64,000 nucleotides of DNA, taken from the NCBI RefSeq assembly GCF_017908595.1, contig NZ_JAGKTL010000002.1, positions 496,001-560,000 of the forward strand. Reading direction: 5' to 3'. Positions within the stretch are counted from its first letter, which is position 1; each line of letters opens with the position of its first letter. Shown piece by piece: positions 1 through 9,078 of the stretch. The stretch comes from Rhodothermus bifroesti (GTDB lineage Bacteria; Bacteroidota; Rhodothermia; Rhodothermales; Rhodothermaceae). Below the pieces are notes generated by a model. It was not told the DNA's origin. It saw only the letters and a program-made list of their open reading frames with translations, and made no database searches. The position numbers and the translations under genes are program-made.

Positions 1-1053
1 GGCTTTGACATCGAGAATCCACCCGGAATTAATCCTAGCTCCTTCGAGCCCGAGCGCAACCTACTTTTTCGCAACAATGGCGACGGCACGTTTACGGAAG
101 TGGCCAGCCGTGCCGGTGTGGCCAACCCCATGGGCAAAAGTCTTAGTGCTGCCTGGGTAGACCTAGACCAGGACGGCTGGCTCGATCTCTATGTAGCCAA
201 CGACGTGTCGGACAATGCGTTCTTTCGTAACCGAGGAGATGGTACCTTTGAAGACCTGAGTTATCCCGCCCTGGTGGCCGACTATCGCAGCTCAATGGGG
301 ATTGCCGTAGGCGATTGGGATGGCGACGGTGATCTCGAACTGTTTCTCACCCATTGGGTCGCACAGGAGAATGCTTTTTATACCAACCTAATACGCGAAG
401 AAGGAAAACTGCTGTTTCGGGATGAGGCGGATCGTTACGGGTTGGGGCAAATCTCGCTAGACTATGTAGGATGGGGGACTTTCTTTTTCGACTATAACAA
501 CGACGGCCGCCCCGACTTATTTGTCACCAATGGCAGTACCCTGCAGCAACGCGACCGGCCACAGCTCCTGGTCCCCCAAAAAGATTTACTTTTCTGGAAT
601 CGGGGTGCAGATGGCTTCTACGACGTCTCGGCCGTCAGTGGCAGCTATTTCGACTCGTTGTTTGTAGGTCGTGGAGCTGCGTTTGCCGACTACGATCGGG
701 ATGGCGACCTTGACCTTTTTGTGGTCAATCATGGCACTCGGGGCGTGCTTCTGCGGAATGAAGGCGGTAGCCAGCAAAGCTGGCTTCAGGTAGCACTGGA
801 AAGCCGCTCTTGCAATCGCATGGCGCTTGGTGCTTGGGTGCGCGTTGTGGTAGGCAATAGCGCGCAGGTGCAGCAGATTGGAGCGCAGAGTTCTTACCTA
901 TCCCAAAATTCATATGTGGCGCATTTTGGTCTGGGAGAGGCCGCTGTAGTGGATACGGTGGAGGTGATCTGGCCCTGTAATGGAAAGCGTCAGCGCCTTG
1001 AGCACGTTCCAGCGCGTCAACGTATCCTCATCGTTGAATCCCCTGCATTATGA
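1..1053 (+). CDS. FG-GAP/UnbV (CRTAC1-type) repeat protein, 5' end outside window
   Basis: The frame is open from base 1, so the gene is cut by the window edge; the GTG at 100 is not its true start, because codons before it already read an FG-GAP repeat (NLLFRNNGDGTF). The visible 350 residues hold several Ca-binding FG-GAP/VCBS repeats of the D-x-D-x-DG-x-x-D type (for example DLDQDGWLD near residue 54), then a C-terminal ASPIC/UnbV domain from about residue 265 with the typical HFGLG and IWP motifs. Such proteins are usually exported beta-propellers; their biochemical role is not established. The stop overlaps the next ATG (ATGA at 1050), so it is probably translationally coupled to the TPR lipoprotein. 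Confidence 0.9.
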   Translation, partial: GFDIENPPGINPSSFEPERNLLFRNNGDGTFTEVASRAGVANPMGKSLSAAWVDLDQDGWLDLYVANDVSDNAFFRNRGDGTFEDLSYPALVADYRSSMGIAVGDWDGDGDLELFLTHWVAQENAFYTNLIREEGKLLFRDEADRYGLGQISLDYVGWGTFFFDYNNDGRPDLFVTNGSTLQQRDRPQLLVPQKDLLFWNRGADGFYDVSAVSGSYFDSLFVGRGAAFADYDRDGDLDLFVVNHGTRGVLLRNEGGSQQSWLQVALESRSCNRMALGAWVRVVVGNSAQVQQIGAQSSYLSQNSYVAHFGLGEAAVVDTVEVIWPCNGKRQRLEHVPARQRILIVESPAL

Positions 1054-1913
1054 AGGCATGCTTCCCAATAGGATGGAGCCTCGGCGTTGTTGTATGGTTG
1101 CTCAGTAGTGCTTGTAGCTCTCAGGTTGATTCTACAGCTTCGGCGGATACAACGGCTGCTGAGCGCGCTCGCATTGTGCGTTTTTGGACGCTTTACCGAG
1201 AGGCTACGCAGAGACGCTTACAGGGGGAGCTAGAGGCAGCTTTGGCGCTTTACCAGCAAGCTTTAGCACTCGATAGCCTGCATGAAAACACCCTCTACCA
1301 TCTAGGCAACACCTACTTGGAATTAGGACGTCTAGAAGATGCCTATCAGGTTTGGCAGCGCATGACTAAGGCGCACCCGCAAAGCGAGCGAGCCTATATG
1401 CAAATTGGGCGTTTGCATCTCTGTTATCCCCAAAGTCCGCTATTTAACCTTAAGGCCGCCCAGGTAGCCTTCGAACAGGCGCTAGCCATTAACAAAGAAA
1501 CCACCGGACCCTTGTTGCGTCTAGGCGAAGTAGCTCTGCTGGAAAGGCGTTTCCAAGAAGCTGAGGTGCTGTTAGATAAGGTGCTTGCTGCCAACTTTCG
1601 CAGTGTGCCGGCTTATGTATTCAAAGCCTACCTGGTTTGGCAGCGAGGGGAACAAACGTTGGCAACCAAACTGCTTGAGCAAGCACGCCCTTATGCGAAG
1701 CCGCGGGTACCTGTGGAGCAGCTGCAGCTGGAGGAAGGCAATACACGTACAGGTCGGGCACTGGTAGCTGAGGAAGTAACTGCTTGTCCGCTTTTAGATT
1801 TCGACGAAACTGCTTTGGCCGACACAACACGTCCACTCAACGCAGTCGCTTTCTTACGGGAACTTGATGGGCGGCTTTCCAGCTTTTGGAAAGCAAGCCG
1901 GCCATTACCCTAA
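1050..1913 (+). CDS. TPR-repeat lipoprotein
   Basis: 287 residues. The N-terminus has a hydrophobic stretch ending in the lipobox LSSAC with Cys22, so it should be a lipid-anchored envelope protein. Residues about 58-200 contain tetratricopeptide-type helix pairs (ALALYQQALALD, LGNTYLELGRLEDA), which normally act as protein-protein scaffolds. The start overlaps the stop of the upstream UnbV protein by ATGA, so the two are likely made together and may interact. A TPR region and a UnbV region are fused in one chain in the large lipoprotein at 9964-13380. The 3' end overlaps the convergent peroxidase-like gene by 4 bases. No enzymatic motif is visible. Confidence 0.85.
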   Translation: MKACFPIGWSLGVVVWLLSSACSSQVDSTASADTTAAERARIVRFWTLYREATQRRLQGELEAALALYQQALALDSLHENTLYHLGNTYLELGRLEDAYQVWQRMTKAHPQSERAYMQIGRLHLCYPQSPLFNLKAAQVAFEQALAINKETTGPLLRLGEVALLERRFQEAEVLLDKVLAANFRSVPAYVFKAYLVWQRGEQTLATKLLEQARPYAKPRVPVEQLQLEEGNTRTGRALVAEEVTACPLLDFDETALADTTRPLNAVAFLRELDGRLSSFWKASRPLP

Positions 1914-2464
1914 GTAAGGGATTGCGATTTGTAGCGGCTCGCATAGCCTCGCTGGGCCAGCTCAGCCCCCATGTCTTCATAGGACTTTGGATCCTGAGGA
2001 GCCCAAGTTGCTAAGCCGTCCACATAGCGGTTGTACATGCAAAACGCGGCAGCAATAAGCACCGTGTCGTGAATATCTTGGTCGGTAGCTCCAGCAGCTC
2101 GGGCTTGCGCAATGTCGGCTTCACTTACGTGTTGTCCGCTAGCTTGGACTTTAGCAGCAATCTGGAGTAGGGCTTGCATCTTAGGGCTAAGCCCTGTAAG
2201 CGAGGCGTTGTGGAGCACGCGGTCAACCAGGTCTCTTTGCTCGCCGTAGAGGTGGCGTGCGGCAGCAGCATGTGATTGCGTGCAGAAAAAGCACCGATTG
2301 CGGGAAGAGACGTAGGCCGCAATGAGTTCCCGTTCGGCAGGGGTAAGGGGAGAGGGACCCCGCAGAAGTGCCTCAGCGAGTTCAATCAGTGGGCGACCTG
2401 TTTGGGGAAAGGCTGTCAAGAGTGCCCGGATGCCAGGCAATTCGGGTAGATTGATGTGGGGCAT
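1910..2464 (-). CDS. AhpD-like / carboxymuconolactone decarboxylase family peroxidase
   Basis: 184 residues, the usual size of the peroxidase-related branch of the CMD superfamily. The AhpD-type active site is visible as Cys58-x-x-Cys61 and His65 (RCFFCTQSH), with Glu46 twelve residues before the first cysteine as in AhpD's proton relay. The family reduces peroxides or regenerates peroxiredoxins through the dithiol; the partner here is unknown. It is the last gene of a tight minus-strand set, 12 bases after the NqrB/RnfD-like membrane protein, which itself overlaps a UnbV protein gene. No signal peptide is seen, so it is probably cytoplasmic. The family call is firm; the substrate is not known. 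Confidence 0.88.
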   Translation of the reverse strand: MPHINLPELPGIRALLTAFPQTGRPLIELAEALLRGPSPLTPAERELIAAYVSSRNRCFFCTQSHAAAARHLYGEQRDLVDRVLHNASLTGLSPKMQALLQIAAKVQASGQHVSEADIAQARAAGATDQDIHDTVLIAAAFCMYNRYVDGLATWAPQDPKSYEDMGAELAQRGYASRYKSQSLT

Positions 2465-2476
2465 GGCTTAAAAGGT

Positions 2477-3319
2477 TTATGTTGTGGTTGCGGGCTGGGC
2501 TGCAACTGGCGCAAGCCGGTATTGCTGCATAAGCAATTCGATGAATAAAGCTATAGGGCCTACCATAAACAGAGCGTAAAACGGTGCATGTACGACATGC
2601 GCCAATCGTAAGACGGCTTCCACCAGGGCCACTAAAAAGGCAACTAGCATTTGGCCTGCACGAGATGAGACCGTCGTTTTAGGATCGGTAATCATAAAGA
2701 ACACAAAAAGCTGATACATTGGCCCGGTCAGCGGCGCTAGCTCGGCCAAAAAGGCGTCTCCTGTAATCCAAGTGCGCACCCAGGCAAGTGCAATAAAGCT
2801 GATCACATAGGTGGCACAAATATGGAAGCGTTTTAGACGACCGATAATGATTGATCCGAGAATCCAGATAACCAGCATTGGCCAGAGATGATTGCCCCAT
2901 TGAATGCTTAGATGGGCTACGGCTTCAGGAGCTAGAAACAGCAAGGCACAGATGCCAAAGTTGGACGGATTCCACAGGTGGCGGTTGCGAAAGCGGAGGG
3001 CATATTTAGAAGTGATCGAAAGCAAACTGCCCAGGGCAAAAGGCCAGTAGTATGGTGTACGCACCAGAATGCCTACGCTGATGCCAGTAATATAAGCACT
3101 GGCTAGGTGGGGCCAGCGCTTACGAAATAGCCTGCTTAGGCTTACTTCTGCAGCAACAGCGGTCCCAATAGCCAGCAGCGTCTGCCATAGGCTTTCCAAG
3201 ATGCCAAAAGAGAAATGCCCTGTAAGTAAGATCAGGGTAATAAAAAGCGGGGCCGTCATGCGGCTGTCGTACCGCAGGCGGCTTTGTAAGCCAGAGAACT
3301 TTTGTACAAGTGCAGCCAT
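2477..3319 (-). CDS. Orphan NqrB/RnfD-family membrane protein
   Basis: 280 residues with about eight to nine hydrophobic segments. It matches the NQR2/RnfD/RnfE family through the motifs LWNPSNFG (near residue 115) and FFMITDPKTT (near 212), which correspond to the FNPA and ATDP motifs of RnfD. In real NqrB and RnfD a threonine in an S-G/A-A-T motif carries covalent FMN; I find no such motif here. No other Nqr or Rnf subunit is in the window. Its ATG overlaps the stop of the upstream UnbV gene by one base (TAATG), indicating coupled expression. It could bind flavin or quinone without covalent attachment, or be an inactive relative with a new role. Confidence 0.82.
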   Translation of the reverse strand: MAALVQKFSGLQSRLRYDSRMTAPLFITLILLTGHFSFGILESLWQTLLAIGTAVAAEVSLSRLFRKRWPHLASAYITGISVGILVRTPYYWPFALGSLLSITSKYALRFRNRHLWNPSNFGICALLFLAPEAVAHLSIQWGNHLWPMLVIWILGSIIIGRLKRFHICATYVISFIALAWVRTWITGDAFLAELAPLTGPMYQLFVFFMITDPKTTVSSRAGQMLVAFLVALVEAVLRLAHVVHAPFYALFMVGPIALFIELLMQQYRLAPVAAQPATTT

Positions 3320-5124
3320 TATACACCATCTAGCGCTTCATGTAAGCGATGTATGGTGCGCAGGGCAGGAGCCACCAGGGTTTGGGTGTGCCCAGAGGGC
3401 CAGCGTACCACAACGCTATCGACCTGGGTAGCCTGGCCTAAACCAAAATGAAGCCGGCGCATGTTTTGGGCAGCAAAGCCGCTACTGGCCATTACAGGTT
3501 GTCGTTGCTGCTGTCCATTCCAGTAAACCGTGACCACCGCTCCAAAGGCACTGCGGTTGCTGAGGCGTCCTTCCAACTCGAACGCAATCCAGGCTTGGTG
3601 TAGCGGGTCAGCCATATTACGATAGACGAGAACCGGGCCGTTCTGGTGCGCCACAACGACATCTAGCACGCCGCGATTCCACAAGTCCACTAAGGCTACA
3701 CCGCGACCGTCGTATGTTTCGCGTACGCCCACCTCTTGGGCCACATCCCAAAAGCGTCCGCTTCCATCGTTGAGCCACACCCGCTTGGGCTGGTAGCCTG
3801 CTAGGCTACGTCCACGCATAGCGGGCCAGTTGCGTGCATCCTGGATAATGGCTTTATGTGCACCTACGATTTTAGAAAAGTCGTACCAGTAACTTTCGCT
3901 GGGGTGAGCAGAAATGTACCCGTTTGTCAAAAAAAGATCGAGATAGCCATCGTTGTTTAGGTCCCCAAACTGCGCACCGTAGCTCCAGCCGCCTTGTTCA
4001 ATGTTGAGTGTACGGGCTAGGTTAACATACTGGGGGGTAGGGGTCGGAGTAGAGGTACGCGGTACCCAGCAGCTGTTTCCTTGGAGCAAAATGCCATCTT
4101 CAAAAATGTTGGAAATGTACAACGCCAGGCGGCCATCGTTAAAAATGTCGCCCACCGCAACACCCATCCCGCTTTTAGGGATAAAGCCGATTCCACTGGC
4201 TGCGCCAGCTGCCCGAAAGCCTGTGCCCTTATCGTTAAGGTACAGCTCGTCGACCCCGTAGTCGTTGGCAATGATCAAATCAGGGTATCCCGTTCCTTGA
4301 ACATCTACAGCCGCTACGGCCAGCATCCAGCGGTGCGTATCTGGACCTAACAGGTATGAGACGTCTTCAAAGGTACCGTCACCTCGGTTACGTAGGAGGA
4401 ACTTGCGGCCGCCATTTTGCGCATACTCGAAGCTTTCTGGCATAATGGCTGTGTGCGGCAGCTCCCAAAGGTTTAGCTGTTCTGGATAAAAACCCCCAAA
4501 GAAAAGATCAAGATACCCATCGTTGTCGAAGTCTAGCCAAGTGGCTGCTCCAATATTAGCCCAAGCAGGCAGGCCAGCTTCTTCGGTTACCCGTGTAAAA
4601 GTGCGTCCTTGTTCATTGCGGAACAGCTCCGGACGGCCCCACTTGTACAGGAAAAGGTCTTCGTAACCATCGTTGTTGTAGTCGCCCCAAACAGCACCTA
4701 CCGAAACGCCGGTACCCGGACGGTTAACATCCGCTAGTCCTACCAGAGCTGCAACATCTTCAAAGCGACCGTTGCCTAAATTGCGGTAAAGGGCATTCTG
4801 GCTGCCCTCTCCGCTGTTGGTTAGGTAAAGGTCGTACCAGCCATCGCGATCAAAATCCACTACCGAGACCGAAGCCCCAATCGATGCAATCTGAGGCATG
4901 ATGTGCGCTAAGCGGCGGTCAAAAGTAGGCACCGTATGGACGAAGTCGATCCCTATTGCTTTAGCCACCTCTTTGAAATAAAACCCGTAGCGTTGCCGAG
5001 CGGCCGTTGTATCGATCTCTATGGTTGAAGAAGACGATGATGTGCCATGCTTCAAAAGCAAGGTAGCTGCAATAAGACTTACCAGCAACGCCAAAGGCCC
5101 TATTCGCTGCAGCAACGACACCAT
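3319..5124 (-). CDS. FG-GAP/UnbV (CRTAC1-type) exported protein
   Basis: I chose the ATG at 5124, giving 601 residues that begin with a short hydrophobic segment (MVSLLQRIGPLALLVSLIAA) typical of a signal peptide or membrane anchor; a TTG at 5184 would add 20 residues before it. The body has at least six FG-GAP/VCBS repeats with D-x-D-x-DG-x-x-D calcium motifs (DFDRDGWYD, DYNNDGYED, DFDNDGYLD, DLNNDGYLD). A C-terminal ASPIC/UnbV domain with FGLG and VVRWPSG covers about the last 80 residues. First gene of the minus-strand operon with the NqrB/RnfD-like protein (one-base overlap) and the AhpD-like protein. Function of the family is not established. Confidence 0.9.
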   Translation of the reverse strand: MVSLLQRIGPLALLVSLIAATLLLKHGTSSSSSTIEIDTTAARQRYGFYFKEVAKAIGIDFVHTVPTFDRRLAHIMPQIASIGASVSVVDFDRDGWYDLYLTNSGEGSQNALYRNLGNGRFEDVAALVGLADVNRPGTGVSVGAVWGDYNNDGYEDLFLYKWGRPELFRNEQGRTFTRVTEEAGLPAWANIGAATWLDFDNDGYLDLFFGGFYPEQLNLWELPHTAIMPESFEYAQNGGRKFLLRNRGDGTFEDVSYLLGPDTHRWMLAVAAVDVQGTGYPDLIIANDYGVDELYLNDKGTGFRAAGAASGIGFIPKSGMGVAVGDIFNDGRLALYISNIFEDGILLQGNSCWVPRTSTPTPTPQYVNLARTLNIEQGGWSYGAQFGDLNNDGYLDLFLTNGYISAHPSESYWYDFSKIVGAHKAIIQDARNWPAMRGRSLAGYQPKRVWLNDGSGRFWDVAQEVGVRETYDGRGVALVDLWNRGVLDVVVAHQNGPVLVYRNMADPLHQAWIAFELEGRLSNRSAFGAVVTVYWNGQQQRQPVMASSGFAAQNMRRLHFGLGQATQVDSVVVRWPSGHTQTLVAPALRTIHRLHEALDGV

Positions 5125-5215
5125 ACATGCAGTTCCCAAAACAACATGCAGTTTCCCAAACACGCCCCAAAGTACACTAACCAAAAAATGAAAATCAAGG
5201 CATTATTTTAACCCT

Positions 5216-6460
5216 TTAAGACTGCATAGAAGATGTCGGTTGGGGTTGTCGGAGGTCATTTCCACGGGGCACAAAAGCCTGAATACCGGTGATTTCTCGT
5301 CCCAGGATAAGCCCGTGAATGTCGTAGGTACCCTCGTAGGTATTGACGCTTTCAAGGTTGACCATGTGGTGAATCACCCGATAGTCGCCTACAATGCCAT
5401 TGGCACCGTGCATGTCCCGCGCCATGCGCGCAATCTCCAAGGCTTTGGCAGCATTGTTGCGCTTGGCCAGGGAAATTTGGGCCGGTGTAATCTTGCCTTC
5501 GTCAGCCAGCTGGCCTAGGCGAAAGGCCAACAGTTGCATCTGGGTGATTTCGGTAAGCATATAGGCTAACTTGCTTTGGATAAGCTGCATCGCTGCCAGT
5601 GGATAGCCAAACTGCGTGCGTTCCAATACGTAGCGCCGCGCGCGCCGGTAACAGTCTTCAGCTGCTCCCACCGTCCCCCAGGCAATACCGTAGCGGGCGT
5701 TGCTGAGACAAGAGAAAGGACCTCGCAAGCCGCGAACGCCTGGAAGCACGTTGGCTTCGGGCACAAACACGTCTTCCATCACGATTTCTCCTGTTGACGA
5801 AGCGCGTAGCGACATTTTGTTTGGGGTTTCTGGCGTTGAAAGGCCAGACATGCCCCGCTCCAGAATAAAGCCCATAATTTCGCCCTCGTCGCCCGGGTGC
5901 GTTTTGGCGCGCGCCCAGACGACCGCAAGATCTGCAATGGGGGCATTCGTGATCCAGGCCTTGGTGCCATTGAGTATCCAGCCATTGCTTACGCGCCGGG
6001 CCGTTGTTTCCATGGAGCCCGGATCAGAGCCATGATTGGGCTCGGTCAGGCCAAAACAACCAATCAGCTCGCCAGCAGCTAGTTTAGGCAGAAATTTTCG
6101 CTTTTGTTCTTCCGTACCGTACTTCTCAATGGGAAACATCACCAGCGACGACTGCACCGACATGAATGAGCGATAGGCCGAATCCACACGTTCCAGCTCT
6201 CGGGCAATTAAGCCATAGGCGGTGTAGCTAGCGCCCCCACCACCGTACTGAGGGTCAATCGTTGCCCCTAGCAATCCTAGCGCGCCCATTTCTCGTGGAA
6301 TCTCTCGGTGAAACACGCCCTGCTGGTTGCCTTCCAAAGCGCGGGGTTCCAGATGCGTTTGGGCGTATTCTCGCGCGGCTTCCATGATCAGCCGATCCTC
6401 TTCGCGCAGCATCGATTCGAAGAGGAAGGCATCATCTGGGTTAAAAGGGAATGTGCTCAT
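5216..6460 (-). CDS. gcdH: Glutaryl-CoA dehydrogenase-type acyl-CoA dehydrogenase
   Basis: 414 residues. The sequence closely follows glutaryl-CoA dehydrogenases, including [17 protein letters not shown] near residue 135, the flavin-proximal WITNAP stretch, and the catalytic base Glu376 in TYEGTYDIH. The enzyme oxidises and decarboxylates glutaryl-CoA to crotonyl-CoA during lysine or tryptophan breakdown and passes electrons from FAD to an electron-transfer flavoprotein. It is the last gene after fixA-fixB-fixC-fixX on the same strand, 12 bases after fixX, so its electron acceptor chain is encoded with it. Glutarate chemistry is inferred from similarity; another short acyl-CoA substrate remains possible. 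Confidence 0.9.
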   Translation of the reverse strand: MSTFPFNPDDAFLFESMLREEDRLIMEAAREYAQTHLEPRALEGNQQGVFHREIPREMGALGLLGATIDPQYGGGGASYTAYGLIARELERVDSAYRSFMSVQSSLVMFPIEKYGTEEQKRKFLPKLAAGELIGCFGLTEPNHGSDPGSMETTARRVSNGWILNGTKAWITNAPIADLAVVWARAKTHPGDEGEIMGFILERGMSGLSTPETPNKMSLRASSTGEIVMEDVFVPEANVLPGVRGLRGPFSCLSNARYGIAWGTVGAAEDCYRRARRYVLERTQFGYPLAAMQLIQSKLAYMLTEITQMQLLAFRLGQLADEGKITPAQISLAKRNNAAKALEIARMARDMHGANGIVGDYRVIHHMVNLESVNTYEGTYDIHGLILGREITGIQAFVPRGNDLRQPQPTSSMQS

Positions 6461-6472
6461 CTTTTCCTAAGG

Positions 6473-6766
6473 TTAGCCGTAATTCCAATTCACGCCACGG
6501 CCCTGTGCGGGATCCGGAAAGTTCCACGTGACGGCACCTTGGTCACAGGCGTACAGGCACGTGCCGCACTCTATGCAGTCTTCAAACTGGAACTGTACTT
6601 GTCCTGCTTCATCGCGCACGTAGCAGTGGGCTGGGCACACGTAAGTTGTGGCCTTGTGTGGGCATACCGTGTTGCAAATGCTGGTATCGACCAAGATGTG
6701 CGGGTGGGCATCCCGACGGTCTTGGTTGCGATAGTTAACCTTTCCCAAGCGTTCGGCGATAGTCAT
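6473..6766 (-). CDS. fixX: FixX-like ferredoxin
   Basis: 97 residues, the usual FixX length. It has the FixX cysteine arrangement, with CNTVCPHKATTYVCPAHC near residues 31-48 and a 4Fe-4S motif CIECGTCLYAC near 64-74. FixX works with FixC to carry electrons from the FixAB electron-transfer flavoprotein to quinone; the pair corresponds to the fused ETF-ubiquinone oxidoreductase of mitochondria. The gene starts 3 bases after fixC stops and precedes gcdH, so all five genes appear to be one operon. Confidence 0.92.
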   Translation of the reverse strand: MTIAERLGKVNYRNQDRRDAHPHILVDTSICNTVCPHKATTYVCPAHCYVRDEAGQVQFQFEDCIECGTCLYACDQGAVTWNFPDPAQGRGVNWNYG

Positions 6767-6769
6767 GGC

Positions 6770-8098
6770 TTAGAGGGCTTTCCAAGCGCGATAGGCAAGT
6801 TTAAGCAGTTCTAGTGGAGAGCCGTGGCGTCTTGCGACGTCGCGTATGATCTGGCGCAGCTTGGGGGTTGGGCGGTTTTCTACCTGAAAAACAGCGCGAC
6901 CCAGGTCGCACGCCAGGCGGGGCAGGCGCTCTCGCATCACCGGCTCATGGAGCAAACGGACAGCCGCCTGAAAGTTCCGCATGTTTTGCAGCACGTAGCT
7001 TTGCTCGAGGCGCTCTCGGTAGCGTTGCAATGTAGCAGCCGAAAAATCTCCTGCCGCGCGCGCTTCAAGGACTGTTTCAGCAGCAAGGATGCCTGAGTGC
7101 ATGGCGAAGTCCATGCCTTGAATGGCTCTCCCGGTGTTGAGCAACAGATTGGCTGCTTCACCGACCACAAGCACGCCATCGGCATACACTTCGCGCGGCA
7201 TGGCCCGCAGATCGCCTGTAGAGACGACATGTGCCGCATATTCGACCACCTCACCCCCGCGGATCATATCGGCAATTACGGGGTGGCTTTTGAAGCGGTC
7301 CAATAGCTCATAGGGGGTTTTATGCTGGCGTGCTAGATCGGCTATGCCGAGCACCAAACCAATAGACACCGTGTTGCGATTGGTATAGAGGAAGCCACCG
7401 CCCTCAACGCCTTCGGTAATCGCACCGAGGAACTCGTTGGCTAGTCCGCTGCGCCCAGAAAGCTGAAACCGATCTTCTAGGACCCTTTCGTCGAAGCGGA
7501 GCACTTCCTTGACACCTACAGCCATGTAGTGGGCCGGAACGTAGTCGGCCTGCAGACCAATTTGTCGGGTGAGCAGGTTATTGACGCCTTCGGCTAGAAT
7601 GACGCAGTCGGCGTAAAAGCGCTCGCCACCAGCTTCGACGCCGATCACGCGGCCATCTTGCGTGAGCAGGCGCTCGACCAACACGTCAAAAACCAAAAGG
7701 GAGACGTCGGCACAAGCGCTTTGGTCGATGACCTCCTGCACTTTGCTGGCCAGCCAGCGGTCGAATACAGCGCGCAGCACAGTAACACCCATGTAGGGAG
7801 GCGATTCGTAGTGCGAGGACTTAAAGTCGAGCGAAAAGGCTGATTGCTCATCCAGAAAGGTCAGTCGCCGATGGTTAATAAAGCGCTCGAAGCCGGCCTC
7901 TGGGTCGTTCCAGTATGCAGGCACCAGTCGGGCTAGGTCGGTGCCCCAGAGCACGCCTCCCGAAACATTTTTCGCGCCGCTGTATGCCCCGCGCTCGATC
8001 AAAAGAAAGGGCACCTCGTGGCGCGCTAGCACCATAGCCGCGCTGAGGCCTGCGACGCCCCCGCCTACAATGATACAGCCAAAACGATCCGTTTCCAT
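6770..8098 (-). CDS. fixC: FixC-like flavoprotein (ETF:quinone oxidoreductase type)
   Basis: 442 residues. The N-terminus has the FAD-binding GxGxxG fold (IIVGGGVAGLSAA, residues 9-21), followed by the glutamate-arginine segment of the GR2 family and an ETF-QO-type substrate domain. With FixX it forms the quinone-reducing arm that accepts electrons from the FixAB flavoprotein. The start codon overlaps the last base of the fixB stop, and fixX follows after 3 bases. In EtfABCX complexes of some thermophiles this arm supports flavin-based bifurcation; sequence alone does not show which mode operates here. Confidence 0.92.
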   Translation of the reverse strand: METDRFGCIIVGGGVAGLSAAMVLARHEVPFLLIERGAYSGAKNVSGGVLWGTDLARLVPAYWNDPEAGFERFINHRRLTFLDEQSAFSLDFKSSHYESPPYMGVTVLRAVFDRWLASKVQEVIDQSACADVSLLVFDVLVERLLTQDGRVIGVEAGGERFYADCVILAEGVNNLLTRQIGLQADYVPAHYMAVGVKEVLRFDERVLEDRFQLSGRSGLANEFLGAITEGVEGGGFLYTNRNTVSIGLVLGIADLARQHKTPYELLDRFKSHPVIADMIRGGEVVEYAAHVVSTGDLRAMPREVYADGVLVVGEAANLLLNTGRAIQGMDFAMHSGILAAETVLEARAAGDFSAATLQRYRERLEQSYVLQNMRNFQAAVRLLHEPVMRERLPRLACDLGRAVFQVENRPTPKLRQIIRDVARRHGSPLELLKLAYRAWKAL

Positions 8099-9075
8099 TA
8101 GGTTTTAAGGACGCGAATTTCCTCGATCAAAATAGGGAGGATCTGGTATAGATCGCCCACGATTCCATAAGTAGCGAGGTTGAAAATCGGGGCATTGGGA
8201 TCTTTGTTGATTGCGACGATGATCTGGCTGCCTGCCATGCCGGCCACGTGCTGAATGGCACCCGAGATGCCTACAGCAATGTATAGGATGGGCGAGACGA
8301 CTTTGCCAGTTTGGCCAATCTGGAGCGAAGCCGGGAAAAGTCCGCTTTCGATAGCTGCACGCGAAGCGCCTACGGCAGCGCCCAGCTCGCGTGCAAGCGC
8401 TTCAACGAGTTGCTTGCCGGCTTCGTCACGCACACCGCGTCCAGCTGCCACTACAATGGAAGCCTCTGAGAGGTCAAGCTGGCCTGTTGCTCCTGTGATC
8501 ACCTCACGTAGCGTAGCGCGCAGTGCCGCGGCGTCGATTTCCAAAGGGATCTCAACCAGCTCAGGTTCTACGGACGTTTCGGCAGGCTGGGCTTGATAAG
8601 CCCCGGCACGAACCGAAACCAGCACCGGTTGGTCAGCTACAGTTACGTCGGCCAATGCGCGTGCAGCCATCACTGGACGCGTTGCTGTAAACGTTGAACC
8701 AAAGTCAAATGCTGAGACGTCGGGGACGGCGACAGCGCCCACGCGTGTAGCCAGGGCGCCGAGCACGTCTTTTACAGCTTCTGTTGAAGCAAACGCCATC
8801 AAAGCCGGCTTTGCCTGCTTAAACACTGCTTCTAGGGCCGCAATAACCGGCGCGTTTAGGTGCTGCTTGAAGAGGGGATGCCGGATGAGGTAAACCTGTT
8901 CGACACCGTAAGCTTTAAGCGCCTCGACCACAGAAGCTGCTTCTGGGTGCAGCACGCAAGCAGCCAGCCGGGCATGGTCTCGGTAAGCCAGACGGCGTAG
9001 ATGCGTGAGCACTTCGAGTGTCGTTCGCGTTGGGCGCTCGTTTTGAACCGTAATGTGGCAGAGGTAGGTAAGCAT
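8098..9075 (-). CDS. fixB: Electron transfer flavoprotein alpha subunit (FixB)
   Basis: 325 residues. The C-terminal FAD-binding domain is clear: ISGAIQHVAGM near residue 267 and VAINKDPNAPIF near 287, followed by YGIVGDLYQILP, the signature of ETF alpha/FixB. It forms a heterodimer with FixA and carries one FAD that shuttles electrons from acyl-CoA dehydrogenases. It begins 3 bases after fixA ends and overlaps fixC by one base. The gcdH gene downstream in the same operon gives a likely electron donor. Confidence 0.93.
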   Translation of the reverse strand: MLTYLCHITVQNERPTRTTLEVLTHLRRLAYRDHARLAACVLHPEAASVVEALKAYGVEQVYLIRHPLFKQHLNAPVIAALEAVFKQAKPALMAFASTEAVKDVLGALATRVGAVAVPDVSAFDFGSTFTATRPVMAARALADVTVADQPVLVSVRAGAYQAQPAETSVEPELVEIPLEIDAAALRATLREVITGATGQLDLSEASIVVAAGRGVRDEAGKQLVEALARELGAAVGASRAAIESGLFPASLQIGQTGKVVSPILYIAVGISGAIQHVAGMAGSQIIVAINKDPNAPIFNLATYGIVGDLYQILPILIEEIRVLKT

Positions 9076-9078
9076 GCT

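Noticed and set aside
100-1053. A complete gene starting at GTG 100
   Set aside because: The same frame is open to base 1 and already encodes an FG-GAP repeat there, so the gene starts outside the window.
6308-6814. A 168-codon open frame on the plus strand
   Set aside because: It lies entirely opposite gcdH and fixX, which have clear family motifs and operon spacing, and its protein resembles nothing.
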